A stretch of DNA of 64,000 bases. It comes from Rhodoferax sp. PAMC 29310. GTDB taxonomy: Bacteria > Pseudomonadota > Gammaproteobacteria > Burkholderiales > Burkholderiaceae_C. The DNA is taken from contig NZ_CP072852.1 in NCBI RefSeq assembly GCF_017948265.1, positions 62,001 to 126,000 on the forward strand, given 5' to 3'. The notes beneath the pieces are model-generated. The model did no database searches. It saw only the letters and a program-made list of their open reading frames with translations, and was not told the DNA's origin. Both the position numbers and the translations under genes were made by a program. Below, piece after piece: positions 37,148 through 45,389 of this stretch (its first letter is position 1; the number at the start of each line of letters is the position of its first letter).

Positions 37148-37374
37148 TTCCGTTCTCCTTGCGTGAATTTACACACTCAGCAAGAGATACGTTTTTCGAG
37201 GGCAAGGTCAGTGGGGGGCATGAGTTGGAATCGTTGGTGGGGATGGATGGGGGTGTGTTTTGGATTTCTACCTCTGCGCCTTTGGTACTGCGGTCGCACC
37301 CATTTTCTAAAATTCACCCAAACCTAAGCACTCACAATAATATTTCCTGCTGGTGCCAGGGTGCAGGCAACACA

Positions 37375-37420
37375 ACCTACAAAACCCCATGCTGAGGTAG
37401 CTTATGGGGTTTTGTAGGTT
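37375..37420. terminator. Long perfect hairpin downstream of the primase-like gene
   Basis: AACCTACAAAACCCCAT and its exact reverse complement form a 17-base-pair stem around a 13-base loop. It lies about 40 bases beyond the minus-strand gene ending at 37462 and probably terminates that transcript. Confidence 0.6.
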
Positions 37421-37461
37421 TCATAGCCCCCACCTGGGGCATTGCTGATTTATCAGCTGCG

Positions 37462-38598
37462 CTAGGCAGCACTCATTACAACGTCTTTCAGCACTGCCGG
37501 GTTGATGGCGTAGCGCTCGCTGGGCCTACCACCCGTCACACCCGTTGGCACTGTTTCCCGGCGCAAATAGTCATAGTCCACAAGCAACTCGGCGGCCTTT
37601 CGGACATCAGCTGGCGAACCCAAGCCGGACCAATTTTTCACCGCCACTTGCCGAGCAGTGAAACTGCTGCCTAACACGCTGTCGCGGTCGGTCAATCTTC
37701 CCGCCTTGATCTTTGAAAGCAGGGTTTCAGCTCCCTTGGTCTCTGGGGTCGTCGCCGCCGCGTAGAGGCGGCTTGCATGGCTGCGCAGGTAGTCACCCAT
37801 GGCCAGTGCCCGGATCAGTTCGGCTTCATGGATCACGCAACCGCTGTCAGGTGTGTCAATCAAGGCAAATACAAGCGCTAGCGCTGGTATCAGCTTGCGG
37901 TATTTGGCCAGGTGCGAAACCATGGCCGGGTGCAGCAGATCCCCGCGAAGCTCGACTTCAAAGGGAACCAGCCACTCCACAAACAAAGCTTGCGCTGCAT
38001 CGTTAAAGCGCCAGACAGCTGGCTCAGTCTCGTTTGCCGGTTGTAGTTCGGCCAGGCGATCAAACACTGCGAAGGCGGCTTGCTTTGCTGCAGTGTCGGG
38101 GCTTTGGTCAACGTGGATGAATGCGCTTGCTATGTCAGGCCACACAGCCAGACCAAATCGCTGCAACAAACCATCATCTGCGCTCCCCCCCGCAACCGCG
38201 CCGCGCACACACTCCTGAATGCGACCCGGTTGAATGTCGCCAATCATTGCCAGACAAACGCGGGGAATATGTACGGTGCCGCGTCCGATCCGATCAAAGG
38301 TGTAATCCTGATTGCCGTCATAACTTTGCAACATGAATGCCCGTGCGCCTTCCTGCCCCGGTTTGTCCAGCCCAGTGAGCAGTCCGTAAAGCTCGTCCCG
38401 ATAGGATAAAGTGCCCCAAGGGTTTTGCTGCATTAACTCACCAAGCTTTTCCACCGTGGCATCGTTCACGATATAGCGCCGAGCCAACGGTTCAGCCGCG
38501 GTGACCACAGGCGCCAGCAAAGCACGCGCCGCCACAGGGTCTTTGACTGCAAGGCTTTTGGCTTTCCGCTCGTTGTCGTCGCCCTGCATGGCGGCCAC
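37462..38598 (-). CDS. DUF3987-type helicase/primase, C-terminal part after an in-frame stop
   Basis: 378 residues from GTG 38598. It is in the same frame as the gene upstream, separated only by a TAA and four codons. It begins MAAMQGDDNERKAKSLAVKD and contains LSYRDELYGLLTGLDK and RGTVHIPRVCLAMIGDIQPG, typical of DUF3987 replication proteins found in integrated elements. The C-terminus has a winged-helix look (ADVRKAAELLVDYDYLRRE). Probably the second half of a single protein (see 38611-40248). Confidence 0.75.
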   Translation of the reverse strand: MAAMQGDDNERKAKSLAVKDPVAARALLAPVVTAAEPLARRYIVNDATVEKLGELMQQNPWGTLSYRDELYGLLTGLDKPGQEGARAFMLQSYDGNQDYTFDRIGRGTVHIPRVCLAMIGDIQPGRIQECVRGAVAGGSADDGLLQRFGLAVWPDIASAFIHVDQSPDTAAKQAAFAVFDRLAELQPANETEPAVWRFNDAAQALFVEWLVPFEVELRGDLLHPAMVSHLAKYRKLIPALALVFALIDTPDSGCVIHEAELIRALAMGDYLRSHASRLYAAATTPETKGAETLLSKIKAGRLTDRDSVLGSSFTARQVAVKNWSGLGSPADVRKAAELLVDYDYLRRETVPTGVTGGRPSERYAINPAVLKDVVMSAA

Positions 38599-38610
38599 TT
38601 TGCAATCAAG

Positions 38611-40248
38611 TTACCATGCCGCGTTTGCAATTTTCCACGCCTCAGACGCTGCTTCCTGTAGCTTGTTCAAGGGTTTCAAGGATTCACTCAGCGCCGGAGA
38701 CTTCTTCACGCCGGGCCTGCCCACAACCACGCCCCATAAGTTGGGCACAACCTGCCAGTTGTCCTGGGCTTTGGGTTGCACCACGGCACGTGCACCAATG
38801 AGGCTGGACATTGCCACTAACGCTGTCACCGTTGGGAAGTCTGCCGGACATTGCATTCGGTGGGCAATATCCATCACCCAGGGCCGCACAGCTGCGGGTA
38901 AGAGGTCTTCGGTAAAGGCCATCACAGGGGGCAACGCATCAGGCAGTGGTGTCGGGGCTGACCACGGCTCTGAATCCGACCAACCATGCATCTGCGCCAA
39001 CGCATACACACTGAGCAGCCCCAGTGGCTTACTTGCCGAATAGGTCGGATCGCTTGTATCAAATACCGCTACTGCCGTGCCGCCCGTCCTAGCATCCCAT
39101 TCGACACACAATGCGCGCCCGTGAGCCTCATCAATGCCGCTGGATACATGGCGAAAGGCCATGCCGATGACTTGCTCGGCAGAGTGTTTTGCCAGACAGG
39201 CAGTCGCTGGAATAGCAGCAACGGCAGCACGCAAGCGCTGCACGTCTTCGCTCAATGAAGCTGCGTTTGGCATACCGATTGGTACAACAAATTGTCTGGT
39301 GAGCATGGCATTACCTGCGATAGCGGGCACAGAACTGAGTGCATCATCAATACACCGCTTGACTGCATCCAGCCCAGAATGCTGGTGCAGGTCGTTGAAG
39401 TCGGTTGCCTTCGCTGGCCGGTTGGCTCCAAAGTCAGGTACGGCCAGATAGCCACCAACCGAAGCTGCAGCAACCCTAGCCTTGGTCATACCGGGGTTAC
39501 CTTTTGTATGATCGTCATCGTCGGCGGCGATGACAATTTTCACGTCGGGATACTGGGCGCGTAAGTCCAGCGCCACCTGTTCCAGATTGCCCGCATTAAA
39601 GGCTACGGCTACCGCGTAACCCGTTGCCTCATGTAGGCTCGCACCAGTTGCATACCCCTCACAAATCAGCAGCACACCTGCTGGTCCAGATAAGCAGTGA
39701 AAGCACCCCTTTACTTTACCGCCAGTTAAAAACCGCTTGTCGCCATCCGGGGTGATGGTTTGCAGGCTATGCAGTACGCCGGTCGAGTCGTATAAAGGAA
39801 TAAGCAATCGGGCACCCGATTGTCGGATGTCATAGGGCTGCACACCCTTGGTGGTCAGATACGGGTGGCTGATGCAGGGGGTCGCCGCATCAAACGAATT
39901 GGCTGCCAGCACAGCCGCCGATGCATTGCGCTGCGCCTGTTCACTATCGCGCAGTGCTTTCAGGGACTGCACCCGGTCCCGGTGGGCAACAAGCTCTGCC
40001 TGCGTCATCGCGCTGGTGAACTTGCTGCACCAGTTCCATTTATTGCCTTCGCGCCAGCAACCAAATACACCTGCTGCCAAACCGTTGAGGTGCAGCACAT
40101 GCCAGCCTGCATCATCGTCAACCTTGCCGTTAGAACTGAATCGATGTATCTCGCCATCAGCAATAATCTCGTATGGGGGTGTCAGGCCAGCCGCTTCAAT
40201 TGCTTCCAGAAACGCTTGCTCTGGTGTAAGTGACGTGGCAGAATTCAA
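38611..40248 (-). CDS. Primase-like protein (Toprim + DUF3987 start), truncated by TAA
   Basis: 545 residues. The N-terminal part resembles phage primases (CWREGNKWNWCSK). A Toprim domain follows with LLICEGYATGASLHEATG and VIAADDDDHTKGNPGM. The last 120 residues begin a DUF3987 domain with the P-loop-like GRPGVKKSPALSESLKPLN. The stop is TAA at 38611-38613 after KIANAAW, and the frame continues into the next gene. A single change (for example CAA to TAA) would account for it; joined, the protein has about 928 residues. Its likely role is replication of the island. Confidence 0.8.
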   Translation of the reverse strand: MNSATSLTPEQAFLEAIEAAGLTPPYEIIADGEIHRFSSNGKVDDDAGWHVLHLNGLAAGVFGCWREGNKWNWCSKFTSAMTQAELVAHRDRVQSLKALRDSEQAQRNASAAVLAANSFDAATPCISHPYLTTKGVQPYDIRQSGARLLIPLYDSTGVLHSLQTITPDGDKRFLTGGKVKGCFHCLSGPAGVLLICEGYATGASLHEATGYAVAVAFNAGNLEQVALDLRAQYPDVKIVIAADDDDHTKGNPGMTKARVAAASVGGYLAVPDFGANRPAKATDFNDLHQHSGLDAVKRCIDDALSSVPAIAGNAMLTRQFVVPIGMPNAASLSEDVQRLRAAVAAIPATACLAKHSAEQVIGMAFRHVSSGIDEAHGRALCVEWDARTGGTAVAVFDTSDPTYSASKPLGLLSVYALAQMHGWSDSEPWSAPTPLPDALPPVMAFTEDLLPAAVRPWVMDIAHRMQCPADFPTVTALVAMSSLIGARAVVQPKAQDNWQVVPNLWGVVVGRPGVKKSPALSESLKPLNKLQEAASEAWKIANAAW

Positions 40249-40315
40249 ATCGCAAGTGTCGGTATCAAAGCCTTCGGTGTCGCAAGCACCGAGGGCTTTT
40301 CAATGGTGGTGTGGC

Positions 40316-40579
40316 TCATAGCTGCGCCCCTTTCTCCGTGCTCAGAAGTTCGGTGCGCTTCGCGTGGAGTGCTGTCACCAGCTCGCGGATATCCGCATCA
40401 GTTTTACCTGCCACCCGCGCAGTTGCAATTGCTTGCGCCTCATAGTCGGGCCAGCCTTTTGCACGCTGTCCGATGGCCACCCCAGTAGTGAATAACCCGG
40501 CGCGGATTGCGTTGTAAACGCTTGCGTCCGCCCGGTGCCCCAATACCCGCTTAACGTCTGGAAGTCTCAAAATTAACAT
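40316..40579 (-). CDS. AlpA-like small DNA-binding regulator
   Basis: 87 residues starting MLILRLPDVKRVLGHRADAS, the opening of AlpA/excisionase-type winged-helix proteins. These act as excision factors or integrase activators in P4-like elements. It lies between the integrase and the primase-like gene, where such a gene is expected. The fit to AlpA weakens after residue 45. Confidence 0.6.
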   Translation of the reverse strand: MLILRLPDVKRVLGHRADASVYNAIRAGLFTTGVAIGQRAKGWPDYEAQAIATARVAGKTDADIRELVTALHAKRTELLSTEKGAQL

Positions 40580-40668
40580 TGCTTACCCCTTTATGTTTCT
40601 CGCTAGCGGTTGCTAGCGATTGGGGGAATTTTTGCAAAATCACCTTAATCAGTCACCGTCAATCGGTG

Positions 40669-41046
40669 TCACGTTTTGACATTGCGTTTTACTCTGAGGC
40701 CTGCAGTGCTATCGGACATGTTGTGCTTTACCGCAAGTTTGGCAACGGCATCTTCATACGTCGTTCCGGCAGACCGTAGCTCGTTCATCTCGAGCCGCAT
40801 CAAAAACGGTTCAATGTCACTCATCAAGGCAAACGTTCCATGTTCAGCGAAGCTTTGCAATGCGACTAAAAGTGTCTCAACGTCAGTCCCGTAATCGAAC
40901 ACCTGAAATTCCGGTCCATCCTCGGGATTAATGCAATGGCGACCATCAAGACTGGATAGCCCACGAAAGTAGGAGGTAACCAAGCCCGCCGCGCGTGCAC
41001 GGTCTTCCTTAGAGGCCCTGCGGCCAGTCTTTGCGCTTTTTGCCAT
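40669..41046 (-). CDS. Hypothetical island protein
   Basis: 125 residues, basic N-terminus (MAKSAKTGRRASKEDRARAA), then mixed helices and a C-terminal TAGLRVKRNVKT. No family is recognised. It sits in the integrase end of the island on the same strand as its neighbours, with a purine-rich stretch (AAGGAAGGAAACGC) just upstream of the start, so it is probably real. Confidence 0.6.
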   Translation of the reverse strand: MAKSAKTGRRASKEDRARAAGLVTSYFRGLSSLDGRHCINPEDGPEFQVFDYGTDVETLLVALQSFAEHGTFALMSDIEPFLMRLEMNELRSAGTTYEDAVAKLAVKHNMSDSTAGLRVKRNVKT

Positions 41047-41146
41047 GCGTTTCCTTCCTTAACCTCGATTAAGAAGAGCGACGAGTGAGTTTGGTTTTGA
41101 GTTCGCCATTGGGGTTCAGCCGAGAGCGGGGCATACCTTTAAAAAA

Positions 41147-42383
41147 TTATGTCGTCTTTAGCTGAATCACGTCAGCGCCCGCTGCCAGCTTGCCCAAATA
41201 ATCGGCCCATTGCTGGATCATTACAAACCGCTGTTTGATGTACTTGGTTCGGTTATAACTGGTGCCGTTTGCGTCCTTCGTGGCGTGGGCTAGATTCGCC
41301 TCGATAACCTGCCAGTCAATATTCAGCTCATCCACCAACATCGTGCGTGCGCTTGCCCGGAACCCGTGCCACGATTGTTCTTTACCAAAACCCAGCGCAT
41401 AGAGCGCACTGCGTACAGAGTTGTCAGACACCGGCCGGTCATGGCTGCGCTCACCGGGGAACACATAAACACCGTGACCTGTCAGTGGTTGGATGTTGCG
41501 GAGCAAGGCCACCGCCTGCGTGGGTAACGGCACGATGTGGGCTTCGCCTTGTTCCTTTTCCAGCTTGGTGCGTTTCATTTTCATGCTGGGGATCGTCCAC
41601 AGTGCCGCGTCTAAATCCAGCTCTGCCCATTTCATCATGCGCAGGTTGCCGGGTCGTTGGTATAGCAATGGGGTTAGCTGCAAAGCGGTGCGCACTATCA
41701 ACCCACCTTTGTAGCCCTTGATAGCACGCATCAAACCGCCCATGCGGGCCGGATCAAGGATGGCTGCAAAGTTCTTACCCCGGTAGGGTGTCAACCTGCC
41801 TTTAAGCCCTTCGGTGATGTTGCGTTGCTGCACTACCGCCGTGGGTAGCCAGTAGTCCCAAACCTGCCGCGCCAGCATCAATACCCGATCTGCCGTTTCA
41901 ATCGCGCCACGTTCCTCCACTTTTTGCAGTGCTGACAGTAGATCCAAGGCGTGAATGTCGGTCATGGGCCTGTCGCCGATCCATGGGAACAGGTCACGTT
42001 CCAATTGCCGCAATGATCGTTCTGCGTGGCTTTCACTCCATTGAGGTGCCTGTTTGGCGTACCACTCCAAGGCTACAGCCTTGAATGTGTCGCCACCAGT
42101 GCGTGTAGTCTTTAGTTTTTCCAATTTGCGGGCTTGCACTGGGTCGGTGCCATTGGACTTGTAGCTTGGCCGCGTCACGGGCTTTTCTTGCCGCTGTCAG
42201 GGAAACATCCGGGTAACTGCCAAAAGCCATGCGGCCCTCTTTGCCGTCAAAGTAGGTTTTCCAAAACCAACGCTTTGAACCTGCCGGGCTAACTTCCAGG
42301 TACAAGCCCCCCGCATCGGTAAACCGCGCCCGGTTTTTGTCTGAGGGGCATACAGCATGGCGGCATTGGGCATCGGTCAGCAT
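41147..42383 (-). pseudogene. P4-type tyrosine integrase, frameshifted
   Basis: The N-terminal frame from ATG 42383 gives the DUF4102 domain (RFTDAGGLYLEVSPAGSKRW, GSYPDVSLTAARKARDAAKL). It leaves frame near 42160. The rest continues in another frame (SNGTDPVQARKLEKLKT to 41147) and holds the catalytic residues: Arg in QRPGNLRMMKWAELD, His-x-x-Arg in WHGFRASARTML, the LAHATKDANG box and the Tyr in TSYNRTKY. A one-base change at about 42158-42168 would restore a protein of about 410 residues. It lies about 180 bases from ssrA, its likely attachment gene. Confidence 0.85.
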
Positions 42384-42515
42384 CAGGGTTTCTCCAGTGA
42401 AAGCGGGGAACAATTGAAAAAATTGCTGCTTACCCCGGTTTGTTCCCCGCTTTTAGTTTGGCTGTCAATAGTCCACGCTGGTCCCTGCTATCGCATAACA
42501 TATTGATTTACCAAT

Positions 42516-42555
42516 GAAAAAGGCCTCCGAGTATCGCTACTTGGAGGCCTTTGTC
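42516..42555. terminator. ssrA-side hairpin and attachment region
   Basis: AAAAAGGCCTCC, then CGAGTATCGCTACTTGG, then AGGCCTTTG make a strong stem just past the tmRNA 3' end. It serves as the ssrA terminator on the minus strand. A diverged copy lies at 28632-28669. Confidence 0.65.
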
Positions 42556-42563
42556 ATGCGGTA

Positions 42564-42950
42564 TGGTGGAGCTGGGGGGATTTGAACCCCCGTCCGCAAG
42601 CCTTGTTCGGGCAGATCTACATGTTTAGTGGTCTGATTTAAGTCTTGCCACCTGTATCGCGCAGCCACACGCTATAAAGGACGCCAGCACCCTATTGTCT
42701 TGCCCCGAGTTAAGGTACCCAACTCAGAACCAGCCGATGTAATTATCTTTACAGCCGGGAGTCGTCAACTTACGTTAAAAACCCCTTGCCCAGCCCATCG
42801 GCCTGCTGTTGTAAAGCTCACTGGCAATTAAGCAGCGAGTGCGAAACGTTCGTCGTTTGCAGTTAGTTTTTTTGAATCTGATTTACGAGCGCATTCAGCT
42901 CGACATGCACCACACCGCGTCCGAACCCACGTCGAAACCAGTGCAGCCCC
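42564..42950 (-). ncRNA. ssrA: Transfer-messenger RNA (tmRNA)
   Basis: About 387 bases on the minus strand. The 5' end GGGGCTGC pairs with CAGCTCCACCA at the 3' end, and GGTTTCGACG follows the 5' end as in other tmRNAs. The T-arm reads GGGGTTCAAATCCCC. The tag frame at 42860-42828 reads ANDERFALAA then TAA. tmRNA rescues stalled ribosomes and tags the nascent chain for proteolysis. Its 3' end is a common phage and island integration site, and an integrase gene lies next to it. Confidence 0.95.
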
Positions 42951-42968
42951 AAGCAACCTATTTTAGGC

Positions 42969-43646
42969 CTACTTCAGCAATTGCAACAGGCCCATGGGCG
43001 AATTTATGACGGCGTGCGCTCCCCATAGGCTCGGATCGTTAGATTTCCCCAAATATCCATAGGTCGCGGCCACAGTCGACATACCCGCCGCCAGCCCTGC
43101 GACGATGTCCCGCTCATCGTCTCCAACATACATGCACTGCGCTGGGTCTATCCTCATGCGGCGAGCCGCCTCCAGAAGTGGCTCAGGATGGGGCTTGGCG
43201 TAAGGTGTTGTGTCGCCACAAATGATTGTTTTTGCGGAATTGAACAGTGGCATCGCTGCGGTTAACGGCTCTGAGAATCGTGAGGATTTGTTGGTGACAA
43301 CGCCCCATGGCAATCCTTGTACCTGCAAGCTCGAAATCAGCTCAACTACGCCTTCAAAGGCGTAGGTGGATTGGGTCATACAGTTGGCATAATTTATAAA
43401 AAATTCCTCTCTTAGCGCGGGAAAATCCAAATGATCGGGGCCAATCGCGAACGCGAGACCGATCATTCCACGGGCACCTGCACCAGCCATGGGGCGATAG
43501 TGATCAAGTGGCATCGATGGGAGGCCTCGATCAATGCGCATTTTGTCGACGGCTGCGGCCAAATCCGGCGCGCTGTCAATGAGGGTGCCGTCCAAGTCAA
43601 ATAGAACGGCTTTTACATCGCCAAATATGGGATTTTCGGTGCTCAT
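42969..43646 (-). CDS. gph: Phosphoglycolate phosphatase
   Basis: 225 residues of the HAD superfamily. Motif I is [19 protein letters not shown], motif II is VVTNKSS, and motif III/IV are the Lys in KPHPEPL and YVGDDERDI. It hydrolyses 2-phosphoglycolate, made during DNA repair or Rubisco oxygenation. Its ATG overlaps the ubiG stop (ATGA). The ubiG-gph pairing is common in beta- and gamma-proteobacteria. Confidence 0.9.
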   Translation of the reverse strand: MSTENPIFGDVKAVLFDLDGTLIDSAPDLAAAVDKMRIDRGLPSMPLDHYRPMAGAGARGMIGLAFAIGPDHLDFPALREEFFINYANCMTQSTYAFEGVVELISSLQVQGLPWGVVTNKSSRFSEPLTAAMPLFNSAKTIICGDTTPYAKPHPEPLLEAARRMRIDPAQCMYVGDDERDIVAGLAAGMSTVAATYGYLGKSNDPSLWGAHAVINSPMGLLQLLK

Positions 43647-44365
43647 TTTTCCGAGTCCATTGGCTTTTGGGTTGCAATCAAATAGTTGACACTCGTGTCC
43701 GCACTAAGCCAATAGCGCTGGGTGATGGGGTTGTGCTCCATTCCTTTAGCGTCTCTTAGATCTAGCCCGGCTGAGCGGCAGTAGGCCGCGAGCTCGCTTG
43801 GGCGAATCATTTTGGCATATTCGTGAGTACCTTTGGGCAGCAGGTTTAGCACATACTCCGCTCCTAGAACGGCGAACAAAAATGACTTCGCGCTTCGGTT
43901 CAATGTTGAAAAAAAGACCCAACCGCCTGGCTTTACCAATGCTGCACAGGCGTGAACAACCGATGATGGGTCGGGAACATGTTCCAGCATTTCCATGCAA
44001 GTCACAACATCAAAGCTCTCGGGTTGTTGCTCAGCCAACGCCTCCACACTGATTTTCTGATACTGAATGGTGGGGGTTTGAGCTTCGAGCGCATGCAACT
44101 GGGCCACTCTGAGTGCTTTTGCTGCCAGGTCAATTCCCGTTACGCTGGCGCCAGTGTGCGCCATAGAGTCCGCCAGAATTCCGCCACCACACCCAACGTC
44201 AAGGACTACCTTTCCGTTCAGTTGCGTTGTCTGGCGGATCCAGTCGAGCCGGAGAGGGTTGATCTGATGCAGCGGCTTGAATTCCCCCTCTTTATCCCAC
44301 CAGCGATGGGCCAAATCAGAGAATTTTGCCAACTCGGCTGGATCAGCGTTCAATTTTGAAGTCAT
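43643..44365 (-). CDS. ubiG: Ubiquinone biosynthesis O-methyltransferase
   Basis: 240 residues. The SAM-binding motif is [17 protein letters not shown], and [20 protein letters not shown] at the N-terminus and LNRSAKSF with [10 protein letters not shown] are UbiG signatures. It methylates both hydroxyl groups made in ubiquinone synthesis. Upstream of gph and translationally coupled to it. Confidence 0.95.
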   Translation of the reverse strand: MTSKLNADPAELAKFSDLAHRWWDKEGEFKPLHQINPLRLDWIRQTTQLNGKVVLDVGCGGGILADSMAHTGASVTGIDLAAKALRVAQLHALEAQTPTIQYQKISVEALAEQQPESFDVVTCMEMLEHVPDPSSVVHACAALVKPGGWVFFSTLNRSAKSFLFAVLGAEYVLNLLPKGTHEYAKMIRPSELAAYCRSAGLDLRDAKGMEHNPITQRYWLSADTSVNYLIATQKPMDSEK

Positions 44366-44428
44366 TGGGTGATTATCCGAAAAATGCGTCGCTCAAACAG
44401 GATTGGTGCATTTTCGGAGGCAGAAATA

Positions 44429-44457
44429 GAAAAAGCCCCGCGGTTGCGGGGCTTTTT
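44429..44457. terminator. Intrinsic terminator of the ompA-family gene
   Basis: AAAAGCCCCGC, a GGTT loop, GCGGGGCTTTTT. It sits between the ompA-family stop (44499) and ubiG on the minus strand. Confidence 0.85.
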
Positions 44458-44498
44458 AAGGAGGTCTTCTTCAGGCCTGCACGCAAAAGCGTGAATTT

Positions 44499-45146
44499 TT
44501 AGTTGCGAGTACCGACAACTTCAATTTCAACGCGTCGGTTCTTAGAGCGACCGTCACGAGTCTTGTTGTCAGCAACTGGCTGAGCTTCACCCTTGCCTTC
44601 GGTGTAAACGCGGTTCTTTTCGATGCCTTTGGACACCAAGTAAGCCTTGACAGCTTCTGAACGCTTGACCGACAGCTTCTGGTTGTAAGCGTCAGCGCCA
44701 GTGGCGTCGGTGTGACCCACAGCGATGATGACTTCCAGATTGATGCCCTTGACTTTGCCGACCAAGTCGTCCAACTTGGCTTTGCCTTCTGGCTTCAGAA
44801 CAGCTTTGTCAAAGTCAAAAAACGCGTCAGATGCGTAAGTAACCTTTGCGGCTGCCACTGGCATTGGCGCTGCTGCTGGCGCAGGAGCGGCGGCCTTTGG
44901 AGCCATGGGCTCAGCGGCTTTAGGAGTCACTGGGGCTGGGGCTGCAGCCGGGGCGGCAACGATTGCACCGTCGCAACCAACAGCGGCGGTAGCTGGAGTC
45001 CAGCTAGCATCGCGCCAGCACAGGCCGGTACTGTTTTTCCAAGTGTCGCCAGCGGCACTGCGCCAGTTGTCGACAGATTGCGCGCCAGCGGATGTTGCAA
45101 GTGCTGCGGTAGCAATCACCATTGCCAATTTATTTAATTTCTTCAT
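44499..45146 (-). CDS. OmpA-family outer-membrane protein
   Basis: 215 residues with a signal peptide (MVIATAALATSAGAQS). An Ala/Pro-rich linker (residues about 65-100) leads to a C-terminal OmpA peptidoglycan-binding domain with FFDFDKAVLKPEGKAKL, VGHTDATGADAYNQKLSVKR and GRSKNRRVEIEV. The N-terminal part (WRSAAGDTWKNSTGLCWRD) is short and lacks an eight-strand barrel, so the protein probably links outer membrane and peptidoglycan rather than forming a pore. GAGAACC precedes the start. Confidence 0.88.
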   Translation of the reverse strand: MKKLNKLAMVIATAALATSAGAQSVDNWRSAAGDTWKNSTGLCWRDASWTPATAAVGCDGAIVAAPAAAPAPVTPKAAEPMAPKAAAPAPAAAPMPVAAAKVTYASDAFFDFDKAVLKPEGKAKLDDLVGKVKGINLEVIIAVGHTDATGADAYNQKLSVKRSEAVKAYLVSKGIEKNRVYTEGKGEAQPVADNKTRDGRSKNRRVEIEVVGTRN

Positions 45147-45389
45147 GGTTCTCCTTTAGGGGAAAAAAGCCGCAGCAGCGCTGCGAATAACTTGTGGGGC
45201 GCCCAACATAAGACATTATGAACGCTTAAGTTATTGTGCCACAGCCAAAATTCTCGTTACTTCCCAACATGCCGTGAATCGATAAACAATGGAAAAGAAA
45301 GGAATAATTCCACACACCGTTGCATCGTTACAACAAGCGAGCCCTTTAGAATGTCCTGTTGCTTTTGACATCGTTAGACCAGATCGCCC

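Larger units (their letters stand above)
35915..37216 (-). mobile_element. IS3-family insertion sequence
   Basis: Terminal inverted repeats ACTGACCTTGCCC are present at both ends (35919-35931 and, inverted, 37202-37214), each followed inward by a similar GGAA/GAAA segment. They enclose orfA and orfB. About 1.3 kb in total. Both reading frames are complete, so the element may be active. Exact ends and target duplication could not be fixed. Confidence 0.85.
28676..42580. mobile_element. Putative integrative island at ssrA
   Basis: About 13.9 kb between two related copies of the ssrA 3' end and its hairpin. A P4-type integrase lies directly beside ssrA, followed by an AlpA-like regulator and a primase/helicase-like gene, the usual integrase-end module. 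Cargo is a nuclease, a PEP-CTERM protein, peroxiredoxin and cysteine dioxygenase, plus insertion sequences. The integrase and primase-like genes are broken, so it is probably immobile. The left boundary is an inference from a degenerate repeat. Confidence 0.55.
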
